From Mesorhizobium sp. M2D.F.Ca.ET.226.01.1.1 (GTDB lineage Bacteria; Pseudomonadota; Alphaproteobacteria; Rhizobiales; Rhizobiaceae), in assembly GCF_004022705.2 (NCBI RefSeq), contig NZ_RZOY02000010.1, positions 186,001-250,000 on the forward strand: a DNA stretch of 64,000 nucleotides, in the 5' to 3' direction. Each line of letters opens with the position of its first letter. Within the stretch, counting starts at the first letter, position 1. The translations under genes were made by a program, and so were the position numbers. The notes below the pieces were generated by a model that saw only the letters and a list, made by a program, of their open reading frames with translations, had not been told where the DNA came from and did not search any database. This document shows positions 8,774-17,800 of the stretch, piece by piece.

Positions 8774-10879
8774 TCAAAGCGCCCTGAGCCACACCTTGTT
8801 GTCGTGGACGGCGGCGCCGCCATAGGGCGCCGGCGCATCGGCGCCGGTCAGCACGTTGATGCCCTCGCCGCGTTCATGCGCGCTGTTCGGCCAGATGCCT
8901 TCGGCGATCACCACGCCCCGCTTCACGCCGTCGAAAAACCTGGCATGCAGCACCAGGTCCCCGCGGCGGTTGCCGACTTCGACACGGCCGCCATCCTCGA
9001 TGCCGAGCGCTTCGGCATCTTCGCGGTGGATGAGCAGCTCGGGCCTGCCCTCCTTCGCCTTCGACACCGGCGTTTCGGCAAAACTCGAATTGAGGAAATT
9101 GCGCGCCGGCGAGGTCGCCAGCCGGAACGGATGCTCGTCATCCGCGACCTCGATCAGCTCGACATGGTCGGGGAATTCCGGCAGCCGCTCGACCGGGCCG
9201 AACAGGCCCATGCTTTTCGGCGGCCGGTTGGGCGCCGACTGCCCTGTCCAATTGGGCCGGAAGTGGAACTTCTTGTCGGCATGGCCGAAGCCGCTGATGA
9301 AATGCGCGTCGTCGAAGTCGGGCTGCAGGTCGACCCACTTCTCAGCCTTCAAACTGTCGAAGCTGCCGAGGCCGCGTTTGCCGAGGATGATGTCGATATG
9401 CTCGCGCTCGGTCAGGCCGAAGCCCGGACGGTCGCCGACTCCCAACCGCTTGCCGAGTTCCTCATTGACATAGTGGTTGGTGCGCGGCCCTTCAGGCGGC
9501 TCGATCAGCTTGGGGCCGAGCGTGATGTGCTGGTTGCCGCCGCCCTTGTAGATGTCGTCATGCTCCAGGAACATCGTCGCCGGCAGCACGACATCGGCGA
9601 GCCTGGCCGTATCGGTCATGAACTGCTCGTGCACGCAGGTGAACAGGTCCTCTCGCAGAAAGCCCTGCTTCACCAGGCGCTGCTCCGGCGCGACATTGGC
9701 CGGATTGGTGTTCTGGATAAGCATCGCCGTCACCGGCGGGCCGCCATAGAGCGCGTCCGCAGCACCGGTCAGCACTGGGCCGATGCGCGAATGGTCGAGA
9801 TAGCGGATGTTCGGGTCGCGCATCGCAGTGCCTTCCAGCACATCCTGGTTCAGCTTGAAGATGCCGGAATTGGAATGGAAGGCGCCGCCGCCCTCATACT
9901 GCCAGGCGCCTGTGACGGCGGCGATGCAGGAGGCGGCATGCATGTTGATCGAGCCGTTGCGCTGGCGCGCAAAACCATAACCGAGGCGGAAGTAGGTTTT
10001 CTTGGTCGTGCCGACGATCTGCGCGAAAGCCTCGATCTCGGCGACGGAGAGCCCCGTGATGACCGCGGCCCATTCGGGCGTGCGCGTCCGCAAATGCTCT
10101 TCCAGCCCGCGCGGATCGTCGGTGTATTTCTCGAGATAGACGCGATCGGCGAGCCCGTCGCGGAACAGGACATGCATGACCGCGCAGGCGAGCGCGCCGT
10201 CGGTGCCGGGCTTCAAGACCAGACCGAGATCGGCCTGTTTCATCGTCGCGTTGTCGTAGATGTCGATCACGACGATTTTCGCGCCGCGCTCTTTCCTCGC
10301 CCGCATCGCATGGGTCATGACGTTGACCTGCGTGACCACCGCATTGGTGCCCCAGATCACCACGCAGTCGGCCTTCGCCATCTCGCGCGGATCGGGGCCA
10401 CGCAGCGCGCCGGCCCCCATCATCCAGCCGGTCCAGGCAAGATTGGTGCAGATCGAACCGAAGAAGCCCGAGTATTTTTTCGCATGCCGCAGCCGCTCGA
10501 TGCCGTCGCGCTGCACCAACCCCATCGTGCCGGCATAGAAATAGGGCCAGACCGTCTCCGAGCCGTATTTCTCTTCCGCCGCGATGAATTTTTCCGCCAC
10601 GAGGTCGAGCGCCGCTTCCCAGCTCGCTTCCTTCCACGCGCCCTCGCCCTTGGCGCCCGCGCGCACCAGCGGCTTCAGCAACCGGTCGGGATGATGCACC
10701 CGGTCGGCATAGCGAGCGACTTTGGCGCAGACGACGCCCGACGTGTAGCTGTTCGCCTTGGCGCCGTGCACCCGGCCGATGCGGTTGTTGTCGAGCAGCT
10801 CGACCTCGAGCGCGCAGGTGGAAGGGCAATCGTGAGGACAGGCCGAATGACCGATCCGAAGCTTGGCGTGCTGGTTCAT
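8774..10879 (-). CDS. Molybdopterin-dependent oxidoreductase
   Basis: A 701-residue member of the DMSO reductase/formate dehydrogenase superfamily. The N-terminus has a [4Fe-4S] binding pattern, CPHDCPSTC followed by GVVCAK, and no Tat leader, so the protein is cytoplasmic. The body carries the usual bis-MGD oxidoreductase folds, and the C-terminal 120 residues form the molydopterin dinucleotide-binding barrel (RVEVGNRRGDLVLHA). No electron-transfer partner is encoded beside it. The substrate is unknown. The cofactor genes moaD and moaE lie about 22 kb away. Confidence 0.9.
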   Translation of the reverse strand: MNQHAKLRIGHSACPHDCPSTCALEVELLDNNRIGRVHGAKANSYTSGVVCAKVARYADRVHHPDRLLKPLVRAGAKGEGAWKEASWEAALDLVAEKFIAAEEKYGSETVWPYFYAGTMGLVQRDGIERLRHAKKYSGFFGSICTNLAWTGWMMGAGALRGPDPREMAKADCVVIWGTNAVVTQVNVMTHAMRARKERGAKIVVIDIYDNATMKQADLGLVLKPGTDGALACAVMHVLFRDGLADRVYLEKYTDDPRGLEEHLRTRTPEWAAVITGLSVAEIEAFAQIVGTTKKTYFRLGYGFARQRNGSINMHAASCIAAVTGAWQYEGGGAFHSNSGIFKLNQDVLEGTAMRDPNIRYLDHSRIGPVLTGAADALYGGPPVTAMLIQNTNPANVAPEQRLVKQGFLREDLFTCVHEQFMTDTARLADVVLPATMFLEHDDIYKGGGNQHITLGPKLIEPPEGPRTNHYVNEELGKRLGVGDRPGFGLTEREHIDIILGKRGLGSFDSLKAEKWVDLQPDFDDAHFISGFGHADKKFHFRPNWTGQSAPNRPPKSMGLFGPVERLPEFPDHVELIEVADDEHPFRLATSPARNFLNSSFAETPVSKAKEGRPELLIHREDAEALGIEDGGRVEVGNRRGDLVLHARFFDGVKRGVVIAEGIWPNSAHERGEGINVLTGADAPAPYGGAAVHDNKVWLRAL

Positions 10880-10927
10880 GCGGGCTGTGTAGCGGGTTTT
10901 GCGGGAGAGGTGTAGGGCCAGATAGTG

Positions 10928-10958
10928 CTTCCCCTTCTTCCCTTGTGGGAGAAGGGAA
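10928..10958. repeat. Palindromic repeat fragment
   Basis: CTTCTTCCC-TTGT-GGGAGAAG forms a hairpin just downstream of the ABC-F gene (minus-strand reading). Its TTGT loop resembles the first hairpin of the other two-hairpin repeats in this window. It may also act as an mRNA 3' end for the ABC-F gene. Confidence 0.5.
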
Positions 10959-10965
10959 AGCCGCG

Positions 10966-12843
10966 CTACTCCGCGATCCCTTCTTCATACTCCGCCGACA
11001 TCGTCAGCCACTTGTCCTCGTTTTGCGCCAGCGTGTGGGCAAGCTGCGAACGCTCCTTGGCCAGACGTGTCGCGGTGGAGGGATCCTTCTCGTAGATCGC
11101 CGGGTTGGCGAGCTCGTCCTCGATCAAGTCGATGCGCTTGCGGATGCGGTCCATCAACGCCTCCGTGGCGCGGATTTCCTTCGCCAGCGGTTCCAGTGCG
11201 GCGCGGCGCTGGGCGGCCTCGCGGCGGCGGTCGGCCTTCGACGACTTGTCGGCTTCCTTCTGCTCGCGCCGGTTGGACGAGACGCCGGTGACCAGGGTTT
11301 TGTAATCCTCGAGATCGCCGTCATAGGGATTGACCGCGCCGTCCTTGACCAGCCACAGCCGGTCGGCCGTCGCCTCCAAAAGATGCCGGTCGTGCGAGAT
11401 CAGGATCACCGCGCCGGGAAAATCGTTCAGCGCATGGATCAGCGATTCACGGCTGTCGATGTCGAGGTGGTTGGTCGGTTCGTCGAGAATGAAGAGGTTC
11501 GGGCCCTCGAAGGCGGACAGGCCCATCAGCAGCCGCGCCTTTTCGCCGCCCGACAGATCCTTGGCGGCGGTGTTCATCTTCTCGGTCGACAGGCCGAACT
11601 GGGCGACGCGGGCGCGCACCTTGGCTTCCGGCGCATCCGGCATCAGCCGGCGCACATGCTCATAGGCGCTTTCCTCGGGGCGCAGATCGTCGAGCTGGTG
11701 CTGAGCGAAGATCGCCACCTTCAGACCGGGCGCAACCGTCACCGACCCGGTTTCGGCCTTCAGCCTGCCGGCGAGCAATTTGGCGAAGGTCGACTTGCCG
11801 TTGCCATTGGCGCCGAGCAGCGCGATGCGGTCGTCGGCATCGATGCGCAGCGTCATCTTCTTCAGGATCGGGCTGCCCTCGGTGTAGCCGACATTGACGC
11901 CGTTCAGCGCCACGATCGGCGAGGCCACCGTCTTCACCGGCTCGGGGAAGGAGAACGGCCGCACCGTGTCGTTGACCACCGCGGCGATCGGCTTCAGCTT
12001 CTCCAGCGCCTTCAGGCGCGACTGCGCTTGCCTGGCCTTGGAAGCCTTGGCGCGAAAACGCTCGACGAAGGATTCCATATGCTTGCGCTGCGCTTCCTGC
12101 TTGACGCGGCTCTTTTCCTGCAGCTCGCGCTGTTCGGTGAGCTGGCGTTCGAACTGGTCGTAGCCGCCGCGCCAGAAGGTGAGCTTCTTCTGGTCGAGAT
12201 GGACGATCGAGTTGACAGCACGGTTGAGCAGGTCGCGGTCGTGCGAGATCAAGAGAACGGTGTGCGGATATTTGGAGACGTAGTTCTCCAGCCAGAGCGT
12301 GCCTTCGAGGTCGAGATAGTTGGTCGGCTCGTCGAGCAGCAGAAGGTCCGGCTCGGAGAACAGCACGGCGGCCAAAGCCACGCGCATGCGCCAGCCGCCG
12401 GAAAAGGACGAGGCCGGCCGCCGCTGCGCGGCATCATCGAAGCCAAGGCCGGCCAGGATGGTAGCGGCGCGGGATTCGGCCGAATGCGCGTCGATGTCGG
12501 CCAGCCGCGTGTGGATCTCGGCGATGCGGTGCGCGTCGGTGGCGGTCTTTTCCTCCTCGAGCAGCGCCTGCCGCTCGATATCGGCCTTCAGCACGATCTC
12601 GATCAACGGCTCCTCGGTGCCCGGCGCTTCCTGCGCCACCTGGCCGATGCGGGTGTTCTTCGGCAGGCTGATCGAGCCGGTCTCCGACGGGAAATCGCCG
12701 GTGATCGCCTTGAACAGCGTGGTCTTGCCGGTGCCGTTGCGGCCGACGAGACCCGCCTTCGTGCCGGCCGGCAGGGTCAGCGAGGCATGATCGAGAAGCA
12801 GCCGCCCCGCCATGCGCAGCGTAAGGTCGTTGATGATAAGCAT
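10966..12843 (-). CDS. ABC-F family ATPase
   Basis: A soluble twin-ATPase with no membrane domain, of the class that acts on ribosomes (YheS/Uup/EttA group). The first cassette has GRNGTGKTT, SGGWRMRVAL and LLLDEPTNYLD; the second has GANGNGKST, SGGEKARLLM and FILDEPTNHLD. A charged linker of about 80 residues lies between them, and a coiled-coil C-terminal region follows (residues about 530-620). The ATG at 12843 begins directly with the beta strand MLIINDLTL. Some ABC-F proteins confer ribosome-antibiotic resistance, but nothing seen here points to that. Confidence 0.92.
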   Translation of the reverse strand: MLIINDLTLRMAGRLLLDHASLTLPAGTKAGLVGRNGTGKTTLFKAITGDFPSETGSISLPKNTRIGQVAQEAPGTEEPLIEIVLKADIERQALLEEEKTATDAHRIAEIHTRLADIDAHSAESRAATILAGLGFDDAAQRRPASSFSGGWRMRVALAAVLFSEPDLLLLDEPTNYLDLEGTLWLENYVSKYPHTVLLISHDRDLLNRAVNSIVHLDQKKLTFWRGGYDQFERQLTEQRELQEKSRVKQEAQRKHMESFVERFRAKASKARQAQSRLKALEKLKPIAAVVNDTVRPFSFPEPVKTVASPIVALNGVNVGYTEGSPILKKMTLRIDADDRIALLGANGNGKSTFAKLLAGRLKAETGSVTVAPGLKVAIFAQHQLDDLRPEESAYEHVRRLMPDAPEAKVRARVAQFGLSTEKMNTAAKDLSGGEKARLLMGLSAFEGPNLFILDEPTNHLDIDSRESLIHALNDFPGAVILISHDRHLLEATADRLWLVKDGAVNPYDGDLEDYKTLVTGVSSNRREQKEADKSSKADRRREAAQRRAALEPLAKEIRATEALMDRIRKRIDLIEDELANPAIYEKDPSTATRLAKERSQLAHTLAQNEDKWLTMSAEYEEGIAE

Positions 12844-12976
12844 GAGCGGGCTTTTGCACGGGACATCGGCGCTTCGCAAGAGCCAGCCCTGGATGGGCTT
12901 GATGCGCGACAGGACTATACGGCAAAAAAGGCCCGACGGACTGGAACCAGTTGACCACCGGAGCGTTTTGGAGCCC

Positions 12977-13216
12977 GTGATCCGCTATCTCGCCCTCGCT
13001 TTCATCTTCTTCCAGGTCGCCACGACAACCGCGCTGGCAACGCAGGTGGTTCTGTTCGAGGGCGATGCTGTCGCTCTTGCCGAACCGCTCGCAACTGGGG
13101 AGCAGGCGCAGCCAACTTCTCCACGTGCGGCCAGCAGGATGGAGACGCGCGCGCCGGAACACCTGCTGATCCAAATCGATACTGCAAAACTTCCGGCGGA
13201 ACGGTCTCGCGGGTAG
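12977..13216 (+). CDS. Possible small secreted protein
   Basis: A 79-codon frame from GTG with a weak TTGGAG upstream. The N-terminus resembles a signal peptide (IRYLALAFIFFQVA then T-A-L-A), and the rest is low in recognisable structure. It lies alone in a 550-bp space between the ABC-F gene and a LprI-like gene, where no other gene is credible. It could be a chance frame. Confidence 0.35.
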   Translation: MIRYLALAFIFFQVATTTALATQVVLFEGDAVALAEPLATGEQAQPTSPRAASRMETRAPEHLLIQIDTAKLPAERSRG

Positions 13217-13397
13217 CCACCCTGCCCTGCCCGTCTTCCGCAATTGCGGACCGAGCATCTACCCCCTTTGCGCCTTCGCCAATCGTCGCCCGGGAACGCT
13301 GTGTTTGCCACCTCACCGGTTTGACGTTGATCGCGGCTATCGTCTCAACCTATGCTGGCATGAGCGGCGGGCTTGCAGACATCATGAGGTGCTTTCG

Positions 13398-14081
13398 ATG
13401 AAACGATTGCTCTGCGCTGCCGGCCTCGCCCTGCTTTTGGCCACGCCCGCCGCCCATGCGGCAGCCGTCGACTGCGCGACGGCCAAGACGCAAACCGACC
13501 TTGCCACCTGCACGCCCACGGACGCTGCCGCGGCCGACGCGGCGCTCAACGCCGTCTACAAGGCGCTGGCGGGACGGCTCGCTGCCGCCGACCTCGGGCG
13601 CCTGCGCGAAGCGCAGCGCGCCTGGATTCCGTTCCGCGACAAGGAATGCGCGTTCCGCGCCCAGCCCTATGCCGACGGCTCGGTGCATTCGAGCCTGGTA
13701 GAGGCCTGCAAGGCGGAGTTGACCAAGGCACGGCTGGCGCAGTTGCAGCACCAGCTGCAATGTCCGGAAGGCGACCTCTCCTGCGTACCGCAAACCGGCG
13801 GCGCCGCGACCGCTGGGTCCGCGCCTGCGACGGCCAAGACCGCGCCCGCGGTCTCTGCCCCGGCTCAGGCAAAGCAGAACGACACGAGGCCATGCGTGCA
13901 ATCCGCCGGCAAGGCAAAGTCGGACCAGTATGTCTCGCAATGCGTCCAGGTGTCGCCGGCGACCAATCCGCCCTGCAACGGGCAGAATGCATGCAGCATG
14001 ATGGTCGAGGAGATCAAGCGCGGCTGCAACATGATCGGCAACGACAATCCGCCGGCCTTCTGCTCCGCCTACAAGGATTGA
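13398..14081 (+). CDS. Secreted LprI/DUF1311-domain protein
   Basis: A 227-residue exported protein. The signal peptide KRLLCAAGLALLLATPAAHA is followed by a LprI-type domain (about residues 24-115) with the typical pattern of Cys, Leu-Asn-x-x-Tyr and a conserved W-x-x-FRD-x-x-C. A Pro/Ala-rich linker follows (about 135-165), then a second Cys-rich region with six cysteines ending at the stop. The family includes lysozyme-inhibitor-like periplasmic proteins. The ATG at 13398 has GAGG upstream. The Cys-rich tail was not recognised. Confidence 0.8.
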   Translation: MKRLLCAAGLALLLATPAAHAAAVDCATAKTQTDLATCTPTDAAAADAALNAVYKALAGRLAAADLGRLREAQRAWIPFRDKECAFRAQPYADGSVHSSLVEACKAELTKARLAQLQHQLQCPEGDLSCVPQTGGAATAGSAPATAKTAPAVSAPAQAKQNDTRPCVQSAGKAKSDQYVSQCVQVSPATNPPCNGQNACSMMVEEIKRGCNMIGNDNPPAFCSAYKD

Positions 14082-14372
14082 GCGCGCGGATCGCCCGTCG
14101 TAGACCTTCAGCGATCAACATTTCCGCGTCGAAGATCAACCCGGTGCCGCAAGACAACCGCAAGTTTGCCTTGTGCTCAATATTGATGCGGCCAGTGACG
14201 ATACCACCAAAAAAGGACAGCAAAATCTTCTGTGGCAAGCATGATGCTTATCAAAAATTGATTTCAGTTTTTGTCATAAACCTGCGAGCTTGCAGTGCGC
14301 CGTGAGTCGTGAGTAGGCGCCAACGATAATTTGGTCCAAGCAACTTGGCCCATGGCATGTCAGGAGCTCACG

Positions 14373-14573
14373 ATGGGCGGAGCGGCCAACCATCCACGCA
14401 CGCTGAGATATGTCGCGGAGATCACGCGCAAGCTCGCGAAAATGCTCTCGCGAACGCACTACCAGATGCTTGTCTATCTTCTTGAAATGACAGCGGTCGA
14501 GGCGGAGAGCCTGGCGGATGCACAGGATCCAAGGCGCGCCCCGCCGACCAAGCAGCCTCAGCCGCGCGACTGA
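14373..14573 (+). CDS. Small hypothetical protein
   Basis: A 66-residue protein with a well-placed AGGAG six bases before the ATG. It is mostly helical by appearance (RYVAEITRKLAKMLSRTHYQ) with a Pro-rich tail. No signal peptide or known family was recognised. Upstream in-frame ATGs exist but lack ribosome sites. Its last 16 bases overlap the convergent gene on the other strand. Confidence 0.55.
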   Translation: MGGAANHPRTLRYVAEITRKLAKMLSRTHYQMLVYLLEMTAVEAESLADAQDPRRAPPTKQPQPRD

Positions 14574-14860
14574 CCGTTTGCCGTAAGGCGGTCCAGCATG
14601 ACCAGGCAGTTCAGCCTGTGCGTCTCTATGGCCCGTGGAGCATCGCATTCGACGATAGCGCGCTCGAACCGGTCGAGCGCGTTGAGCGCGGCAAGCAGAT
14701 CGCCGGACGGCTTGCCCCGCGAAAACAGGATACGCCGCGCCCTGACGCCGCCAGCCGCGTCCACCGAGGACTGGGCGGCCACTCCCCGGCGCAACGCGCC
14801 GAGGGCAGCCTGATGGTCGCGCCATGGTGTTGGCGCGACGTCATCCGTCGTTGGCAGCAT
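14558..14860 (-). CDS. Hypothetical protein downstream of mucR
   Basis: A 100-residue protein whose ATG lies three bases after the mucR stop, so it is probably translated by coupling in the same transcript. It is rich in Arg, Ala and Leu, with a helical centre (SGDLLAALNALDRFERAIVE). No domain was recognised. The high-GC frame has moderate coding character, and the start could lie further in. Confidence 0.45.
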   Translation of the reverse strand: MLPTTDDVAPTPWRDHQAALGALRRGVAAQSSVDAAGGVRARRILFSRGKPSGDLLAALNALDRFERAIVECDAPRAIETHRLNCLVMLDRLTANGQSRG

Positions 14861-14863
14861 GCC

Positions 14864-15307
14864 TCAGGCCTTGGCCTTGCGCTTGCCCTTGCCTGCGTCG
14901 CCGGCGGCCGGCTTGCGGCCGAGGCCGGACGATTTTGCCAGCGCCGAGCGGGTTGCCGAATAGCTCGGCGCAACCATCGGATAGTCGGGGGCCAGGCCCC
15001 ATTTGGCGCGGTATTCGTCCGGCGTCAGACCATGGTCTGTCGCAAGGTGGCGTTTCAACGACTTGAACTTCTTTCCGTCCTCCAGGCAGATGATGTGATC
15101 CGGGAAGACCGAACGCTTTGGATTGACGGCCGGCGTCAGCGCCACCGCCTCCTTGACCGCGCTGCCGCCGGCGAGCTTGCGCACCGATGCGCTGACGCTG
15201 GCGATCAGATCAGGCAGGCCGGAGGCCGGGAGCGGATTGTTGCCGACATAGGCCGAGACAATGTCGGCGGTCAGCTCGATTGCAGTCTTGTCGTCGATGT
15301 TGGACAA
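14864..15307 (-). CDS. mucR: MucR/Ros-family transcriptional regulator
   Basis: Zinc-finger-type DNA-binding regulator of 147 residues. MucR/Ros proteins control exopolysaccharide, motility and cell-cycle genes in rhizobia and Brucella. The DNA-binding core is CLEDGKKFKSLKRHLATDH (about residues 75-93). The second zinc ligand of Ros (C-x2-C) is replaced by Asp, as in MucR proteins, and the two histidines are kept. The C-terminus is basic (GKGKRKAKA). An AT-rich region of about 350 bp lies upstream, typical of self-binding MucR promoters. It could regulate the glycan genes at 49-64 kb. Confidence 0.92.
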   Translation of the reverse strand: MSNIDDKTAIELTADIVSAYVGNNPLPASGLPDLIASVSASVRKLAGGSAVKEAVALTPAVNPKRSVFPDHIICLEDGKKFKSLKRHLATDHGLTPDEYRAKWGLAPDYPMVAPSYSATRSALAKSSGLGRKPAAGDAGKGKRKAKA

Positions 15308-15663
15308 TTTTTTTTCACCTTCTGCTGGCCCTCAAATCGCCAGCTGTTTTTTAAGACTTTGGTCGGTGTATCGAATTGGACCTGTCCCCCAACGGACCGT
15401 CCATAGTCAGTAAAGCTACCAGACTCAATACAGGGGGATGTTTCTACGCAGCGTGGAAACGCGCAAGTTAGGAATTCTAATAGCTATAACAAACACTTTA
15501 TAGCACAGTCGGTGCGCCTGGACGCGTAAAAGGCGGTATAGCACTTCGAGTTATCGCGGAAGTTGCTGAAAAATCGAAGTTCAGGCCAAGTTCCGGTGCG
15601 GCAACAATGATCCGTCGACCGATAATCGACCATGCGCGATTCGGCGGCCCTATGGCAAATCGC
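15308..15663. other. AT-rich intergenic region upstream of mucR
   Basis: No gene is seen. The region is clearly richer in A and T than its surroundings, particularly 15400-15530, which has many T-A steps. MucR proteins bind AT-rich DNA with low sequence specificity, so it is a likely autoregulatory region. No clear promoter consensus was assigned. Confidence 0.5.
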
Positions 15664-15885
15664 TCATTTGGCGGCGACGCCGCGCCTGATATCCGCCGGC
15701 GGCTTGTCGGCCAGGATTTCCAGCACGCGCTTCCAGCGCGCGCAGCGGCCGAAATCCTTCTGCTCGATGGCCTTTTCCGCCTTCATGGCCGCATAGAGCG
15801 GCGCCTCCGCGCCAAACTCCCTGACCAGCCAGTGCGCCTCCTGCCTGGCGCGGCGTTCGTCTTCGTCAACGACCATTTTGTACAT
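15664..15885 (-). CDS. Small conserved-looking hypothetical protein
   Basis: A 73-residue, charged, helical protein (DEDERRARQEAHWLVREFG) with no signal peptide. The start at 15885 lies inside the end of the EamA gene, giving a 20-base overlap and an AGGGA ribosome site, so it is translationally coupled to the exporter. No domain was recognised. Confidence 0.6.
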   Translation of the reverse strand: MYKMVVDEDERRARQEAHWLVREFGAEAPLYAAMKAEKAIEQKDFGRCARWKRVLEILADKPPADIRRGVAAK

Positions 15886-16855
15886 CGTCCCTGGTCTCCA
15901 TACCTTCGATGCCGACCGCAAGACAGCTGCCAATGACGAGAACGGCGCCGGCAACCGCCGTCATCGACAGGCTTTCGCCGGACAGAGTCAGCAGAAATGT
16001 GGAAGCGATCGGCGTCAGATAGGCGACGACCGCTATCCGGCCGCCGTGATCGAGCTTTGCCGCGCGCGACCAGAAATAGTAGCCGAGCCCCATCGGGCCG
16101 GCGCCAAGATAGAGCCCGAGTAGAAGGTGCGCGCCGGTCGGGCGCACGACGCCATCATGCAGGCACCAGGCAAAGGTGAGCGCCACGCCGATCAGCGCCG
16201 AGGGCAAAAGCAGGCGATCCGGCGATATGGCAAGGCGGCCGACGGCGAACGAGTAGAAGGCCATGCAGAGCGCCGAGCCGAACGCGGCAAGGTAGCCGAC
16301 GAGGCTGCCGCCTTCCAACCAGGGCTGCGCGCGGCCGCCGGAGATGACCAGCGCCACGCCGACGAAGCCGACAGCCGCGACCAGCCCGAGCAGCAGCGGC
16401 CGGCGCGGCCGGCCAAGCAGGATAACCGCGGCGGCGGTCATCAGCGGCCAAGTATAGGCGACGAGGTTTGCTTCGATGACCGGCATCGAGGCGAAGCCGA
16501 TATATTGCAGCACCATGGTGCCGACCAGGCCGAGGAAGCCCACGGCAAAGGCGGCGAGCGTGGCATTCCCGGCGCTGCGCGCCGATCCACGTTCCCCCGC
16601 AAGGGGGTAAGGAGAAGTGCTCGTCAGCCGGATCAGCGCGAAAACCAGGGCGGCGCCGCAAAATTGCAGGAACTGCACTTGCGACACCGGATAACTGGCC
16701 AGCAGCGTCTTGCCGACCAGGGCGTTGGTCGCCCACAGCGCCACGGCGCCGAGGGCGAAGGTCAGCGCCGCCCCAAGGGCGGCGCTGGAACGGCTTCGAC
16801 TTTCCGGCGCGAGGCTCAGCGGCGCTGAAGGCTGCTCGGCCGGATCGTGGCTCAT
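15866..16855 (-). CDS. EamA/DMT-family transporter with an in-frame repeat insertion
   Basis: Inner-membrane exporter of the drug/metabolite family, about 329 residues with ten predicted helices in two EamA halves (first helix around AALTFALGAVALWATNALV). Relatives export amino acids and metabolites. The ATG at 16855 shares one base with the TAA of the oxygenase gene, which indicates coupling. A loop near residues 78-98 (TSPYPLAGERGSARSAG) is encoded by a two-hairpin palindromic repeat. It probably exports the oxygenase product; this is inferred from operon structure. Confidence 0.88.
   Translation of the reverse strand: MSHDPAEQPSAPLSLAPESRSRSSAALGAALTFALGAVALWATNALVGKTLLASYPVSQVQFLQFCGAALVFALIRLTSTSPYPLAGERGSARSAGNATLAAFAVGFLGLVGTMVLQYIGFASMPVIEANLVAYTWPLMTAAAVILLGRPRRPLLLGLVAAVGFVGVALVISGGRAQPWLEGGSLVGYLAAFGSALCMAFYSFAVGRLAISPDRLLLPSALIGVALTFAWCLHDGVVRPTGAHLLLGLYLGAGPMGLGYYFWSRAAKLDHGGRIAVVAYLTPIASTFLLTLSGESLSMTAVAGAVLVIGSCLAVGIEGMETRDDVQNGR
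16565..16620. repeat. Two-hairpin palindromic repeat inside a coding gene
   Basis: Read on the minus strand it holds CCCCC-TTGC-GGGGG, a spacer AACGTGGATC and GGCGC-GCA-GCGCC. This is the arrangement of intergenic mosaic repeats common in rhizobia. The reading frame of the EamA exporter is preserved across it. Confidence 0.6.
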
Positions 16856-17688
16856 TACCACGACTCCCTCGCCCCGCCGGAAACCGCCTCAGTCGCCGGT
16901 TGCGGCACAGGATGCTCCTCGGCATGGCGACGATAGGCGGGCAGCTGGTTGGTCCACACATCCTCGGCCAGCTCATTCACCCAGGCGCGGTCATGATCAT
17001 TGTCGGCGGCGAGGTAGAACATGCGGTTGTCGTCGACATACGGCTTGGTCGCCGAGCGCTGGTTGAGCACCAGCGTGACGCGCTCGCCGAGCTGGATCGG
17101 CGCGGTGCGGTGGAGCACGCCGAGGAACTGGCCGAGCGTGGCGTAGTTCATCTTGTGGTCGATGCGCATGATCTTGTTGCGCGGCAGGTCGCGGCCGGAT
17201 TCCAGGATCGAGCGGCCGGTCTCGGAATCGTCGCAATAGATTTCCAGATGGCCGCCGATGAGCGGGTCGCTGATCGACAGCGGGATGAGCTCGGTCACCG
17301 GAACGCCATCGCAATGCCATTCGACCGCGCCGTCCCTGGGGTTCATGAAGGTGACGGTCGAGCCGACGATCGACAGCGGATAGGGCTCAAGCTTGGTTCC
17401 CATCATGTCCGACAGCGCTTCCAGGCGCAGCTTGTCGTGCAAAAGCTCCTTGATCTCCGGAATATAGCGGTCGGCGCCGGTAATGAAGGTGAGGTCGAGA
17501 TGCTTGTGCACGGCATGGCTGGCCTTCAGTTTCAGAGCAGCTTCCTCGATGGCGGCAAGCAGAGCTGGGTCGTAACCGTGGCGATACTGGGCGACGCCGA
17601 AGGTCGACACTTTCCAGGCGGTCTCATGACCAATGATGGCCTCGCGACTCATTGCGCAACGCAGTTCGGGAATTGTATGGGCGTTCAT
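16855..17688 (-). CDS. Fe(II)/2-oxoglutarate-dependent oxygenase
   Basis: A 277-residue cytoplasmic protein with a facial-triad pattern: H-x-D in EWHCDGVPV (about residues 124-126), a distal His in VLHRTAP, and an Arg soon after (ERVTLVLNQRS) that could bind 2-oxoglutarate. Overall it resembles the free-amino-acid hydroxylase/halogenase (BesD-like) group. The presence of Asp in H-x-D argues for hydroxylation, because halogenases have Gly or Ala there. It is the first gene of a unit with an EamA exporter and diverges from a GcvA-type regulator, so it may modify an amino acid that is then exported. Confidence 0.7.
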   Translation of the reverse strand: MNAHTIPELRCAMSREAIIGHETAWKVSTFGVAQYRHGYDPALLAAIEEAALKLKASHAVHKHLDLTFITGADRYIPEIKELLHDKLRLEALSDMMGTKLEPYPLSIVGSTVTFMNPRDGAVEWHCDGVPVTELIPLSISDPLIGGHLEIYCDDSETGRSILESGRDLPRNKIMRIDHKMNYATLGQFLGVLHRTAPIQLGERVTLVLNQRSATKPYVDDNRMFYLAADNDHDRAWVNELAEDVWTNQLPAYRRHAEEHPVPQPATEAVSGGARESW

Positions 17689-17752
17689 TCTATCTTCTCC
17701 AAGGTGGGGGCAACACTTGGTTAACAGTCATTTAAACGCTTACCCCTGTAAA

Positions 17753-17790
17753 TTTAGGAATGCTGGTGGTAGCCTAAGCCCAGCTTAAGG
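17753..17790. promoter_or_regulatory. Candidate LysR-type operator in the divergent promoter
   Basis: TTAGG-N14-CCTAA is followed by the overlapping imperfect inverted repeat CCTAAGC-CCA-GCTTAAGG, immediately upstream of the LysR-type gene. LysR regulators usually bind such interrupted dyads between divergent genes. The assignment rests on position and symmetry only. Confidence 0.45.
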
Positions 17791-17800
17791 TCGAAACCCC

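Noticed and set aside
8633..10915. A very long open frame on the plus strand.
   Set aside because: It lies antisense to the molybdopterin oxidoreductase, has no family character, and is a GC-rich shadow frame.
10945..12954. A 669-codon open frame antisense to the ABC-F ATPase gene.
   Set aside because: The opposite strand encodes a full ABC-F protein with all motifs; the frame is a shadow.
16855..17688. The oxygenase as a halogenase.
   Set aside because: The first metal motif is H-x-D; halogenases of this group lack the Asp so that chloride can bind iron.
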